Origin: Caballeronia sp. NK8
GTDB taxonomy: Bacteria; Pseudomonadota; Gammaproteobacteria; Burkholderiales; Burkholderiaceae
Length of the DNA stretch: 64,000 nucleotides
Direction: 5' to 3'
Assembly (NCBI RefSeq): GCF_018408855.1
Contig: NZ_AP024328.1
Location: 124,001-188,000, forward strand
The notes beneath the pieces are model-generated. The model did no database searches. It saw only the letters and a program-made list of their open reading frames with translations, and was not told where the DNA came from. This document shows, in pieces, positions 9,913-20,501 of this stretch. Within the stretch, counting starts at the first letter, position 1, and each line of letters begins with the position of its first letter. A program made the position numbers and the translations under genes.

Positions 9913-10170
9913 ATGGGTGATCTCTAGCTAGGCAATGTAGAAGAATCCACAACCGACGACGAAATCCGGCAGTTTCTCTGCAATTACGGATTTCCTCCGT
10001 ACGATTCGATTCAGCGCGTGGCCGGCACCGGTGAGCATCCGGCCGCGTTCATGAGTTTCGATTCGGTCGAGCCGCACGTGTTGCGCACGTTTCAGCCGCG
10101 CATCCACAATATGTTCTGGAAAAATCGCACGCTCGTGATGCCGGTCATGCCCGAGCGCAGTGAGACCTGA
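9913..10170 (+). pseudogene. RRM-like RNA-binding protein with early TAG stop
   Basis: Eighty-six codons in one frame, interrupted only by TAG at codon 5 (9925-9927), where tryptophan is expected in a MGDLWLGNV-type start. The rest reads LGNVEESTTDDEIRQFLCNY, GFPPYDSIQRVAGTGEHPAA, FMSFDSVEPHVL and ends ERSET. This is an RNA-recognition-motif-like fold: beta1 with the RNP2-like LGNV, then helix and sheet. The protein would be a small cytoplasmic nucleic-acid-binding protein. A single G-to-A change accounts for the stop. Confidence 0.65.
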
Positions 10171-10200
10171 CTGCGCATCGAACCACATGGGGAGCCGGCA

Positions 10201-11034
10201 TTGAAAGAAGAAAAGGCTGTCAGCGAATCGCGGGGTGTGCGTGAAGGCGCGGGCGTGCATGAGCGCCTGAGCCGCAAGCAGTACGACAAGGAGCTTGCAC
10301 GCTTGCATCTCGAGCTTGTGGAGCTGTAGGAATGGGCCGTTTATACGGGCGCGAAGGTCTGTATCGTGTTCGAAGGGCGCGACGGCGCGGGCAAGGGCGG
10401 CACGATCAAGGCGATCACCGAGCGCGTGAGCCCGCGCATCTTCCGCGTGATCGCGCTGCCCGCACCCACAGAACGCGAGAAGACGCAGATGTATGTGCAG
10501 CGGTATCTGCCGCATCTGCCCGCGGCGGGCGAAATCACGCTCTTTGACCGAAGCTGGTACAACCGCGCGGGCGTCGAGCGCGTGATGGGATTCTGCACCG
10601 ACGAGCAGGCGACCACCTTCCTGAAGGGCGTGCCGCTCGTGGAGCGAGCGATCATAGACTCGGGCATCATCCTGCTCAAATACTGGCTCGAAGTCGGTCA
10701 GGAGGAACAGACGCGGCGACTGGAAGAGCGCATCTACGACGAGCGCAAGATCTGGGAGCTCTCGCCGATGGATCTGCGCTCGTACAGCCGTTGGTACGAC
10801 TATTCGCGCGCCCGCGACGATATGTTCGATGCCACCGACACCGATCTCGCGCCGTGGTACGTCGTGCGTTCGGACGACAAACACCTTGTGCGTCTGAACC
10901 TGATCAGCCACTTGCTGGCGAACATTCCGTACAAGGCGGTGCCGCGGGAAAAGGTGAAGCTGCCCGAGCGTCAGAAGGCGGAGGGATATCGCGAGAGCGA
11001 CCGGCCGCTGCGCTACGTTCCCGAGCGTTTCTGA
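10201..11034 (+). pseudogene. ppk2: Polyphosphate kinase 2 (PPK2) with in-frame TAG
   Basis: The frame starts at TTG 10201 with GGGAG six bases upstream and runs 278 codons. It is broken only by TAG at 10327-10329, where glutamine (CAG) is expected in LVELQEW. The Walker A (FEGRDGAGKGGT) lies near residue 57 and the Walker B/lid (LFDRSWYNRAGVE) near residue 114; the C-terminus RPLRYVPERF is intact. PPK2 transfers phosphate between polyphosphate and nucleotides. If the stop is real, re-initiation at the downstream ATG (10332 or 10366) would give a protein lacking the N-terminal helix but retaining the Walker motifs. Confidence 0.85.
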
Positions 11035-11071
11035 GCGCGATATCGGCACAGGGATAGGGATACGACACCGC

Positions 11072-12825
11072 TCAGATAGCGGTCCCGTCATCCGGGCGCG
11101 CGGCGTCGAGATAAGCGTCGACCGCGCTGCCGATGGTGGGATGAAAGCGCTCATCGGGAAAGATCGACGTCAACTCGAAGCGTCTGAGCTTGTCGCGGAC
11201 GGGGTCTTTCATCATCTCGGCGAAATGCAGGTCGATACCGCGCTCTCCCAACGCCCGATGCAGCTCGCACAGCATGTCGGCGGACGTCACGTCGACGCTC
11301 GTCACGGGCTCGGCGGTGACGAGGACACGCTTCACCGGCGTCGGCGCCTGATCGATCGCTTCGCTCACACGTCGCTGAAACAACTCGGCGTTGGCGAAGA
11401 AGAGCGGCGCATCCCAGCGAAACAGCAGCAGTCCCGGAATCTGCCGCGCGTTCGGGTAGCGCTTCAGGTCGTGATAGCCGCGCAACCCTTCCACCCGCCC
11501 GAGCACCGCGAAATGCGGACGCCAGCCGTCCCACAGGAACTCGATGATCGCGAGGACCACGGCGATGCAGATGCCGGGTATCGCACCGAACAGGGCGACG
11601 CCGACGAAGCAGCAGACGGACAGCCAGAACTCCCACTGCTGAATGCGATAGATGCGCTTCAGATCGCTGAACTCGAAGAGACCGATCGCCGCTGCGATCA
11701 CGACCGCCGCGAGCGCGCTGTTGGGCAGATGCCGCAGAAGATTCGGCGCGGCGAGCAGCACGGCCGCGACGGCCAGCGCGCCGACGATACCCGTCACCTG
11801 CGTGCGCGCGCCCGCCGCTTCGGCGACCGGCGTGCGCGACGAACTGCTGCTGATCGGAAAGCCCTGGAAAAGACCGGTCGCGAGATTCGCGATGCCCAGC
11901 CCGATCATTTCCTGATTCGGATCGACGCGCACGTTCGCGCGTGCCGCGAAGGTGCGCGACAGCACGCTCGTGTCCGCGAACGCGATCAGCGCCACGGCGC
12001 AGCCGCCGAGCACGATCCGGACGATATCCGCGCCGCTCGCCCACGGCAGTGACAACGCGGGCAATCCCTGGGGAATCGTCCCGAGCACCTTCACACCGTC
12101 GCGCTCGAGATGAAACACCATGACGCACAGGGTCGCGAGCACGACCGCGATCAGAATGCCCGGCACCTTGTCGAAGCGCTTGAGCAGCAGAATGAGCGCG
12201 AGACTGCCTGCGCCCACGGCAAAGCTGGTCCAGTTGGATTGCCCGGCGGCGATGGCTCGGGCAAGTTATAGCAGATCGCGCAGCGGCCCCCGGTCCTCGA
12301 TGGAAATCGCGAAGAGCTTGGGCAACTGGCTGATCAGCACGGTCAGCGCGATGCCGTTCATGTAGCCATAACGGATCGGCTTGGACAGCAACTCCGTGAC
12401 GAAGCCGAGCTTGAGCATGCCGAACACGATGCACACGACGCCCGAAACGATCGCCATCATGCCCGCGACGGCGATGGCGCGCGAGGGATCGCCCGCCGCG
12501 CTGATCACGACGATTGCGAGGACGGGCGCTGCGAGCGCCGAGTCGGGACCGAGCACGAGAATCCGGCTCGGGCCGAAGATCGCATAGGCGAGCAGCGGAC
12601 GATCGTCGCGTACAGGCCGCATACGCCGGGCACACCCGACGCCTCCGCGTACGCGATACCGACTGGCACGAGCATCGTCGTCAGCACGAGGCCCGCGATG
12701 ATGTCGTTCTTCAGCCACCCGGCGCGATAGCTCCCGAACATCGCGACGATCGGCAGATGGCGCATCCAGCGGCGCACGGCGCCGGTGAGGACCTGTCGTG
12801 ACCGGATCGTGTGATCGGTTTGCAT
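11072..12825 (-). pseudogene. SulP-family anion permease with STAS domain, one frameshift and one stop
   Basis: Start ATG at 12825, 20 bp after the stop of the preceding permease gene. The N-terminal SulP signature (VLTTMLVPVGIAYAEASGVP) is followed by a frameshift near 12600, where one C seems lost from a CCC run inside GLYATIVPLLAYAI. A TAA stop at 12266-12268 replaces a probable CAA. The remaining membrane domain and a C-terminal STAS domain (about 110 residues before the stop) then read through. SulP proteins move sulfate, bicarbonate or dicarboxylates across the inner membrane. Last gene of a minus-strand operon. Confidence 0.85.
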
Positions 12826-12845
12826 GGATCGGTATCGTGGAGCGT

Positions 12846-14186
12846 TCAATGAATGAAGCGCGCAAGCACGACGACGTACGCCGCCGTGATCGCGAGCTGA
12901 CACAGTGTCACCGGAAGGCCATAGCGCAGGAAACGGCCAAAGCTGATCGGCGCGCCTTCCTGCGTGCAGATTCCCGCAGCCACGACATTCGCCGCTGAAC
13001 CGACGAGCGTCGCGTTACCCCCGAGCGTCGCGCCGTACATCATGGCGATGAAGACGGGAATGACCTGCGCGGGCCACTGCGTGAACTGGTCCGACAAGGC
13101 CGATTCCGGCACGAACTCCGCGGTGACGAGATAGCCCTTGACCATGACGATGGACGCGGCCGCGACCGGCACATTCGCGAGCAGCGAGGACAGCAGGCCG
13201 ATCCCGCAGATCATCGCGAGCGCGACGAGCGTGAGGCGTGTGCCGAACACCTCGTACAGCTTGAGCGACATGACCTGCAGCAGGCCCGTTTTCGCCATGC
13301 CCTGCACGAGACAGAAGATGCAGGTCAGGAAGAGCAAGGTCTTCCAGTCGACATCGCGCAGCACGCGATCGGTCGGCTCGACCTTGAACGCGTACGCGAC
13401 GAGCAGCGCGAGCGCGCTGGAGATCACCGCGACGACGGGCGGCACGATGCGCGTGGGCAACTCCTCGCCGAACACGAACAGCACCATCATGAGCGCGAGC
13501 ACCATGACCGCCAGCGCGGCGTAGACCGGCCGCTTCAGTCTGGCCCGCGCGACGCGCGGCGGCAGCGGCCTGACGCTTCGCCAGATGTCGCGCATCAGAA
13601 CGGGTAGGAGCGGAATCACCACGCCGATGGCCAGCAGCCCGCCGAGGCTGGCGCGCCGCAGATACTCGCCGAAGCTCATGCCGACCGAACTGCCGACGAG
13701 AAAGGTCGCCGGGTCGCCGACGAGCGTCAGCAGGCCGGCGGCATTGCTGAGCAGAGCGGTCAGGATCATCGGCGGCACGATGTCGATGTCGAGCGCGCGG
13801 GCGACGCGAATGATGATCGGCGCGAGCAGGATTACCGTCGTCGCATTGGGCAGCAACGCGCACAGCGGCGCGACGATCACGATCAGCAGGAGCAGGAAGC
13901 GCTTGCCGCTGCCCGCCGTGGCCCTGAGATAGTAGTCGCCGACGACATCGAATAGGCCCGTGGTCGCCAGTATTCGCGCGACGATCATGCCGCCGAACAG
14001 CAGGCTGATCGGCCCCGCCGCGGTGCGCGCGGTCGCGACGAGATCCTGCTCGTCGATGATGCCGAGTGCGATCAGCACGCTCGCGCCCACGAGCGCGGCG
14101 ACGGCCATGTCGATCAGATCGAAGGCGATCACGAGGATGACCACCGAGAACACACCGACGACGAGGTAGATTTGCCAGTCGCTCAT
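12846..14186 (-). CDS. DASS/ArsB-NhaD-type ion transporter (SLC13-like permease)
   Basis: About 446 residues from ATG 14186; a TTG at 14201 is an alternative start. The sequence forms about 11-12 membrane helices. It carries the paired features of this superfamily: LLPNATTVILLAPIIIRVAR in the first half, SNAAGLLTLVGDPATFLVGS, and TLGGNATLVGSAANVVAAG in the second half. These GNxT/SNAA-type boxes form the ion and substrate site in citrate, arsenite and Na+/H+ carriers, so the exact substrate is open. Intact, and placed 18 bp after the binding-protein gene and 20 bp before the SulP gene. Confidence 0.85.
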   Translation of the reverse strand: MSDWQIYLVVGVFSVVILVIAFDLIDMAVAALVGASVLIALGIIDEQDLVATARTAAGPISLLFGGMIVARILATTGLFDVVGDYYLRATAGSGKRFLLLLIVIVAPLCALLPNATTVILLAPIIIRVARALDIDIVPPMILTALLSNAAGLLTLVGDPATFLVGSSVGMSFGEYLRRASLGGLLAIGVVIPLLPVLMRDIWRSVRPLPPRVARARLKRPVYAALAVMVLALMMVLFVFGEELPTRIVPPVVAVISSALALLVAYAFKVEPTDRVLRDVDWKTLLFLTCIFCLVQGMAKTGLLQVMSLKLYEVFGTRLTLVALAMICGIGLLSSLLANVPVAAASIVMVKGYLVTAEFVPESALSDQFTQWPAQVIPVFIAMMYGATLGGNATLVGSAANVVAAGICTQEGAPISFGRFLRYGLPVTLCQLAITAAYVVVLARFIH

Positions 14187-14204
14187 GATGGGCCCGCGCA
14201 AGCG

Positions 14205-15242
14205 TCATTGCATCGGCGGCGCGTACATCAGGCCGCCGCGCCGGTAGAGCTGGTTCAGGCCGCGCTCGAGTTTGATCGGACTGCCGGCGCCGAGATTGCG
14301 GTCGAACATTTCTCCGTAGTTGCCGGCGCTGTTCAGCGCGCGCAGCGTCCAGCCAGGGGCGATGCCCAGCGTAGCGGACACGCTCGCGTCCGGCACGAGC
14401 GCGCGCGCAACGAGCGGATTCGTCACGCGTTCGGCCTGATTCTGGCGGGTCACGTCGAGTTCTTCTGCGGTGATCAGCGTAAAGAGCACCCAGCGCACGA
14501 TGACGAGCCACGCGTCATCGCCGCCGCGCACGGCGGGCGCGTGCGGCTGCTTCGAGATCCGCTCCGACAGGATCGCCAGCGCCGACGCACCGCCGGGCGC
14601 GCGGCTGCGCAGCGTGGCGAGCAGGGATAGATCGGCCGTCATGGCGCGGCATCGCCCGGAGGTGAAGGCCTGCTCCAGCTCCGCCGCCGAGCCGAGTACT
14701 ACCGGCTTCAGATCGAGCGCGTTCGCATTCGAGTAGCCGACGAGATTGTCCTGGCTGGTGGTCTCGCGTTGAACGCAGACGGTCGCGCCCTTGAGCGACG
14801 CGACCGTGCGAATGCCGCTCGCCGTCGACACCATGAAAGCCTGCGCGTCGTAAAACAGCACGCCCGCGAATTGAACCCCGAGCGTGCCTTCACGCAGCAG
14901 CGTCCAGGTCGTGTTGCGCGCGAGCAGATCGATGCGGCCCGTGCTGAGCGCCGGAAAGCGCGCCGACGTCCTGAGCGGGACGAAGGCGACCTTGTTCGCA
15001 TCGCCGAGCGTTGCGGCGGCCACCGCGCGGCAGAAATCCACGTCGATACCGGACCAGTGTCCGGACGCATCCTGCTGAGAGAAGCCGGCGATGCCGTCGC
15101 TGACGCCGCATCGCAGGACGCCGCGCGCCTTGACCTGCGCGAGCGTAGCCGATCCCGCCGCGAACGCGGGCGCCGATGCTGCCGGCAGCGCGAGCAGCGC
15201 AGCGCCTACGATCGCGATGAGTTTCACCGCAGAATTGCGCAT
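14205..15242 (-). CDS. Periplasmic amino-acid-binding protein (AapJ-like)
   Basis: About 345 residues from ATG 15242, chosen because a signal peptide follows at once (AALLALPAASAPAFA). The mature protein shows SBP family 3 features: RGVLRCGVSDGIAGFSQQD, DVDFCRAVAAATLGD and GRIDLLARNTTWTL, then the C-terminal GLNQLYRRGGLMYAPP seen in general L-amino-acid receptors. Such proteins deliver substrate to an ABC permease, but no permease or ATPase gene is next to it. Instead it leads an operon with two secondary transporters, so either it is an orphan or its partners lie elsewhere. Confidence 0.85.
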   Translation of the reverse strand: MRNSAVKLIAIVGAALLALPAASAPAFAAGSATLAQVKARGVLRCGVSDGIAGFSQQDASGHWSGIDVDFCRAVAAATLGDANKVAFVPLRTSARFPALSTGRIDLLARNTTWTLLREGTLGVQFAGVLFYDAQAFMVSTASGIRTVASLKGATVCVQRETTSQDNLVGYSNANALDLKPVVLGSAAELEQAFTSGRCRAMTADLSLLATLRSRAPGGASALAILSERISKQPHAPAVRGGDDAWLVIVRWVLFTLITAEELDVTRQNQAERVTNPLVARALVPDASVSATLGIAPGWTLRALNSAGNYGEMFDRNLGAGSPIKLERGLNQLYRRGGLMYAPPMQ

Positions 15243-15499
15243 CGTCTTCTCGGTATGAAGACTCCCGTTCACGGCGTCTTGTCACGTGGTTCGTGCTGGT
15301 ACCGGCAGAGCGCCTGATATTCCCTGTCTCTGCCTTGTCCGACGGGACACGTGCCAGATTAGTTGTAGATGAAAACTCGACCAGTTCAAGCGGTCGTTTG
15401 CCCGAAGCCGCGCGTATCGAAAGTCGAGTGCGAAAGCGCATGGACGGAAAGCCTCGTTTGCCCGATACTGTGACCTCTCCAAAAGGCCGAGAGATTCCG

Positions 15500-15913
15500 A
15501 TGCGCGCATACGTCTCGCTGCCTGTTCTGGCTCTACCGATTCTCCTCGCCGCCTGCAACACGCCACCGATCCCGCCGGGCAAGTCGGTGGATATACCGAC
15601 GGCGCTCCAGAATGTCCTAGACGGCGTGTGCAACTTCAAGAAGGCTCAGGCCGAGCACAAACAAGATTACGGCGTCGCGATCGAATCGATCACCGTGGAA
15701 CTCGACCTGACCGTCGACGGTGCGCAAAGCCCGCCCGTCGCCGTCGCCCCCGATATCAAGTTCATCCCGACCGTCAGCTACGGGCACATCATCACGGCGA
15801 ATACGGGGAGCAGGCTGCTCGTTTCGCTGAAGAACGTCGATGCCGCCAGAGGGGCCGACGTGAAGTGTCCACCGTCTGCGCCAGCGAAGCAGGACAAGAT
15901 TCCGATCGAGTGA
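15500..15913 (+). CDS. Small lipoprotein, unknown function
   Basis: 137 residues starting at ATG 15500. A short hydrophobic signal ends in a clear lipobox (LLAAC), giving a lipid-modified cysteine at about residue 19. The mature part (TPPIPPGKSVDIPTALQNVL, then ITVELDLTVDGAQSPPVAV) looks like a beta-rich periplasmic domain. A longer open frame extends upstream but lacks the signal at its start. No family recognised. Divergent from the binding-protein operon, with about 260 bp between. Confidence 0.7.
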   Translation: MRAYVSLPVLALPILLAACNTPPIPPGKSVDIPTALQNVLDGVCNFKKAQAEHKQDYGVAIESITVELDLTVDGAQSPPVAVAPDIKFIPTVSYGHIITANTGSRLLVSLKNVDAARGADVKCPPSAPAKQDKIPIE

Positions 15914-16506
15914 AGCACGTGCCTGCGGGCTCCACGACATCGCGACAAACCTTGAACCCTTTACATATCTCGCTATGCTGTAAGAAGGCTGAAGCCCGAT
16001 CCACGAACCGCTTCTGAATCGGAATGAGAAAGGCAGATCGACTTCGTCCGGGCGCACGCACCCGATTCTGTTCGAGAACCGGTCGTGACAGGTCTCAGGT
16101 TTCCTAGCGTTGTCCGCGCTCGACGACCTGAGCGGCAGCACCGTGCATGTGCGCCGTTATAGAAGTTTCTACGAGAGGCTCACCGCGTTGAGCAACCGCT
16201 TTCGTCAAGCGCGCACACCGCCGGTACAACGTGTCCTGCAGCCGGACGCGCTCCAGAATTAAGACGCCATGTAGATGCAAGCGTCTCAGACAGCGCACGC
16301 TGGGCATCCTTCAGTTTCACCACAACACGGAGGGTGCCGAACTCAAACGATTTTCGTATCAACATGTGCGGGAAGCGCGCGCAGCGGGCAGGAGCCGTCC
16401 GGAAGCCGAGCTGCTGAAAGCGTGACGCCGATGCGGGACCGTCCGCATGAGTTGACGCAAGTGTTCGTGTCTTCGATGGTCGCTAGCCGGTTCAGGAGAA
16501 CAACGC
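15914..16506. other. No clear gene; minus-strand protein-like scraps
   Basis: Two overlapping minus-strand frames between about 16100 and 16365 contain protein-like runs (LRVVVKLKDAQRALSE and LILERVRLQDTLYRRCARL), perhaps one decayed helical protein. They cannot be assigned, and nothing else is seen. Confidence 0.4.
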
Positions 16507-17680
16507 ATGACAAAGCTGCTGATCGACGTGGTCATCTTTCTTGCGTCGGCGCTGATCACCGTGCCGCTGGCCGTTCGCTTCGGCTTCGGCGCGGTGCTCG
16601 GCTACCTGCTTGCGGGCGTCCTGATCGGCCCGTGTGGTACCTGCGGCTTCGGTGACCGATGTCGAATGCCGATCATTCACTTCTGCCGAGCGTGGGGCAT
16701 CGTGCTGATGATGTTCGTGATCGGACTCGGAAATGAGATCGAACGCGTTGTGGGCAATGGCGCCGGCTACCATCCTTCGGCTACGGGAACCATTGCAGAT
16801 GACCGTTGCGCCGCCGCGCTGCTGGCGTTTTCATGTATGCTGGGGGCTGCCCTGGCGCATTGCGGCTGACGGGGGCGGCCTCGCCGCTGATCGCTATCGT
16901 CGACGGCGATGGGTCATGTCCGAGCTACAGGAGCGCAAGCTCATGGACATGCCGACGGGCCGCGCGGGGTTCGGCATTCTGCTGTTCCAGGACATGGCGG
17001 CCATTCCGCTGATCGCGCTCCTGCCGCTGCTCGGACCGACGGTGCCCATGCCCGCCGCCGGAACCGGGCTGGCTCGTCGCGCTGAAGGGCGCTTCGCCAT
17101 GCTGGGCGCCATCGCGCTCGTCGGGCGCTATCTGCTGAACGCCGTGCTGCGGCTCATCACGAGCACGGGCGTCCCGGAGATCTTCACCGCATTCGCATTG
17201 CTGTGGATCGTCGGCATCGCGCTTCTCATGCAGAGCGTGCATCTGTCGATGTCGCTGGGCGCGTTCGTCGCGGGCGTGCTGCTCGCCGATTCCGACTTTC
17301 GCCACGAAATCGAAGTCGATATGGCGCCGTTCAAGGGCTTGCTGCTCGGTTTGTTCTTCATCGCGGTAGGCATGTCGATGGATTTCAGCGTGCTCACGCG
17401 CGAGCCGGTGCGGGTAGCGGTGCTCGTCGTCGCGGTGGTCAGCGTGAAGGCGGTCGCGCAGTGGTTCCTTGCGCGCCGCTTCGAAGTGCCGGGATCGCAC
17501 CGGAGCTTCTTCGCCATTCTGCTGTCGCAGGGCGGCGAGTTCGCGTTCGTCGTGATGGCCGCGTCATTGGCGGCGGGTGTCATCGATCAGCGTCAGGCAT
17601 CGCTCGTCACGCTGGTCGTCGCGCTCTCGATGGTCTCCACGCCCCTGTTGCTGCTCGTCGCACCGCGCGGCTGTCCGTAA
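16507..17680 (+). pseudogene. CPA2-type monovalent cation:proton antiporter (KefB/KefC-like), frameshifted and truncated
   Basis: The N-terminus is typical (ALITVPLAVRFGFGAVLGYL, LAGVLIGP), followed by several frame changes between about 16640 and 16920 around the expected GIVLMMFVIGLE helix. From about 16920 the core runs open: GRAGFGILLFQDMAAIPLIA carries the conserved QD of CPA2 exchangers, then MSLGAFVAGVLLADSDFRHE and LLSQGGEFAFVV. The frame stops at 17680 just after the membrane domain, so the cytoplasmic RCK/TrkA-N nucleotide-binding domain of full Kef proteins is absent. GAGAACAAC precedes the ATG. Confidence 0.8.
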
Positions 17681-17880
17681 GCGACCACGCGGCTCGGGGC
17701 AGGGTAAGCGTGTGTTCCGCGGTAGCGCCGCGTCAATACCGGTGATCCGCCGGTCGTTCATGCGCGCGAGTCTGTGTCTGGAAGTCATGCTGGCCCGTCC
17801 CGTATTTGAACGGGTGAGCGCGAGGGGCACGCAAATGCTATCGCCGATTTCTGAGCGCACGCTCTCAAGGGAACTACTCG

Positions 17881-18992
17881 ATGTCCCTGATTCGCGCGGG
17901 TCTCGTTGCCGTTCTGGCGGTCTTCTGTTTTCGGGTATTCGTGCCGTTCCTCGACCTGATGGTCTGGGCGCTGATCCTCGCGGTCCACGCTTGTACCCGC
18001 TTCAGGTCCGGCTCCGCGGCGCGTTTGGCGGCAAGGACGGTCTGATCGCCACGTTGATCATCTTTCGTCGCGTTCGTCGTCATCCTCGTGCCGACGTACC
18101 TGCTTCGGCGTGGCGGTTGCCACGTCATCGAGCGCGCGATGGCATCGTCAGGAGCGGGCAGCCTTCCAGATTCCCGCCGCCAGCGGAATCGGTGGCCGCA
18201 TGGCCTCTGGTCGGGCAGCGGGTGTACGACTTCTGGGCGCAGGCGTCGACGGATGTCACGGGTCTCGCGCAGAAGTTTGCGCCGCAGATCAAGGAAGCCG
18301 GCCTTGCCGTGCTCGGCACGATCACGGGACTTGGCGCCGGGCTGATCGTGTTCTTTCTCCGCGCTGATCGTCGCGGGCATCTTCATGGCGCATGGCGAGA
18401 AGGGCTATAGCAGCGCCGTGCAGATCGCCTCGCGCATCTCCGGACCCGAAAACGGCCAGCAGATCGCGGATCTTTGCACGGCCACGATTCGCGCGGTGGC
18501 GCAAGGCGTGGTCGGAATCGCGTTCATCCAGATGCTGTTGATCGGCATCGGCTTCGTCATCATGGGTATTCCCGGCGCGGGGCTGCTCGCGCTCGCCGTG
18601 CTGCTGATCGGCATCATGCAGTTGCCGGCGACGTTGATCACGATTCCCGTCATCATCTTTCGTGATCGTGACGAATGGCGTGAGCACGGCGACGATCGTC
18701 TTCTCGGTCTATACCTTCATCGCCGGTCTCGCCGATAACGTGCTCAAGCCGATGCTGCTGGGGTCGCGGCGTCGCGGTGCCGATGCCCGTGGTGCTGATC
18801 GGCGCGCTCGGCGGCATGGTGACGGGCGGCGTGATCGGCCTGTTCATCGGTTCCGTGATGCTTGCGGTCGCCTACAAGCTGTTCTGGCGCTGGGTGAAAC
18901 AACAAACCGTCCCTGGAACCCCCGCAACAACAGGAGCGGCTCTGAGGGGTCGCCTTCGATGCACGCCTCCCGGATCAGACGGCCGCGGCTGA
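17881..18992 (+). pseudogene. AI-2E family transporter (PerM-like), several frameshifts
   Basis: Begins at ATG 17881 with AAGGGA upstream (SLIRAGLVAVLAVFCFRVFV). The pieces continue in different frames: TYLLR, FAPQIKEAGLAVLGTITGLG, then FMAHGEKGYSSAVQIASRIS, IMGIPGAGLLALAVLLIGIM, and PVVLIGALGGMVTGGVIGLF. These are the helices and the conserved G-G-x-x-x-G-x-x-G segment of the family. At least four one-base changes interrupt it. The family exports small molecules or, in some members, acts as an Na+/H+ antiporter. Its tail overlaps the start of the NodT-like gene, suggesting the same transcript. Confidence 0.8.
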
Positions 18993-20501
18993 CGGACTGC
19001 GTCATCGTGGGCCTTGCGTCGTTGCTGAGCGGCTGCATGCGCGTGGGGCCGGACTTTCATCCGCAACACGAGCCCTGGAGCGAACACTGGAGCAGCACGT
19101 CGCTAGAACAGGTCACGCAGCAGGCGCCGCAGCCCGATGTCCGGCAATGGTGGCGAATCTTCGGCGACGAGAATCTCGAACGCCTGATGGAACAAGCCGA
19201 TGCCGGCAACGGCGACCTGCAGATCGCCGGTTTGCGCGTGATCGAGGCGCGCGCACAACTGGGCATCGCGCTCGCGGGACGCTATCCGCAAGTGCAGCAG
19301 GCCAGCGCCGAGGCGCTTGCGTCCGCGCAAAAGCGTTCGGATGGTTTCGATCCGCGCTCGGCGTATATCTGCAGTACGGCGCGGGCTTCGTCGTCGGATG
19401 GGAGCTCGACTTCTGGGGCGGTTCGCACGCGCGATCGAGTCGGCCGACGCCGCGTTCTTCGCCGCGCAGGCGAACCGCGACGCCGCGCTGGTTCTTCTGC
19501 ACGCTCAGGTCGCCGAAACCTATTTCACGCTGCGCACCGGCGAGGCGCGCCTGCGCATCGCCCGCGAGAACGCTCAGTTGCAGAAGCGCAGCTACGACAT
19601 CGCGCAAAAACTCTTCAAGGCCGGCGAGACGGATGAACTGGATTTCCAGCAGGCGAATACGCAGTATCTGGGCACGTTGAGCAGCATCCCTGAACTCGAG
19701 AGCCAGATCGTGCTCGCGAAACACGCGTTGTCCCTGCTGATGGGCCGGCCGCCCGGCCCGTTGCCGGAAATCGGCGTGTCGTCCGGTAAGGGAGGCGTGA
19801 TTCCGCTGGTGGATCGCGCCGTCCTGCAGGACGTACCCGCCGATCTGCTGCTGCGTCGCCCCGACGTGCGCGCCGCCGAATATCAGATGGCCGCGCAATC
19901 GGCCCTCATCGGCGTGGCGGAAGCGGATTTCTATCCGTCGGTCTCCCTGCTCGGCACGCTCGGCTTCAGCGCGAGTTCGCTGAAGGGCTCGCCGAGCACG
20001 CTTGCCGTGGCGATCGGCCCCAGCGTGGTCTGGAACGTCTTCGATCACGGCAGAATCACGAACAATGTGCGCGTTCAGGACGTGCGGCTGCAGCAGTTGA
20101 CGGTCGCTTATCAGAACACCGTGCGCGAAGCGGCGCGCGAGGCCGATGACGCCGCCACGTCGCTGATCGCCGCGTCGCGCCGCGACGCCATCCTGAACGA
20201 GGCGCAAGGGGCCGCGCGGCGCTCGCTGACGCTCGCCAGCACGATCTATCGGGAAGGGTACTCGGACTTCCAGCGCGTGCTCGATGCGCAGCGCGCGCTG
20301 TTCGCCCAGCAGGACGCGTATGTCGTCAACCGGCGCAACGCGGTCGGCAGTCTGATCGCGCTCTACAAGGCGCTGGGCGGCGGCTGGACCACGCGCCAGC
20401 CGCTCGTCGATGCCGCGACCCGCCAGCAGATGCAGCAACGCACCGACTGGGGCGATCTGCTGAACGAGGTGAGCGTGCCATCCGAAGGAGCGGCTCGATG
20501 A
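18959..20501 (+). pseudogene. NodT/OprM-family outer-membrane efflux lipoprotein, frameshifted
   Basis: Start ATG 18959; a lipoprotein signal (LASLLSGC) is followed by MRVGPDFHPQ and WWRIFGDENLERLMEQADAG, standard for this family. Two frame changes between about 19345 and 19420 interrupt the region around YLQYGAGFVVGWELDFWGRF. From there 350 residues read cleanly to the end, with two repeats of the outer-membrane-factor fold (PADLLLRRPDVRAAEYQMAA; YREGYSDFQRVLDAQRALFA). The protein would form the trimeric exit duct of a tripartite pump. Its stop overlaps the start of the HlyD-like gene (ATGA). Confidence 0.85.

Noticed and set aside
9928..11154. A 408-codon open frame on the minus strand over the RRM-like and PPK2 genes
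   Set aside because: It is antisense to clear PPK2 motifs; the long frame results from high-GC codon usage, and its composition (H, R and L-rich) is not protein-like.
13015..14511. A 498-codon minus-strand frame over the DASS permease
   Set aside because: Same strand, different phase from a gene with clear membrane helices; arginine-rich shadow. Similar shadows at 11151-12635, 19113-20570, 20363-21562, 48817-49998 and 55477-56856 were dropped for the same reason.
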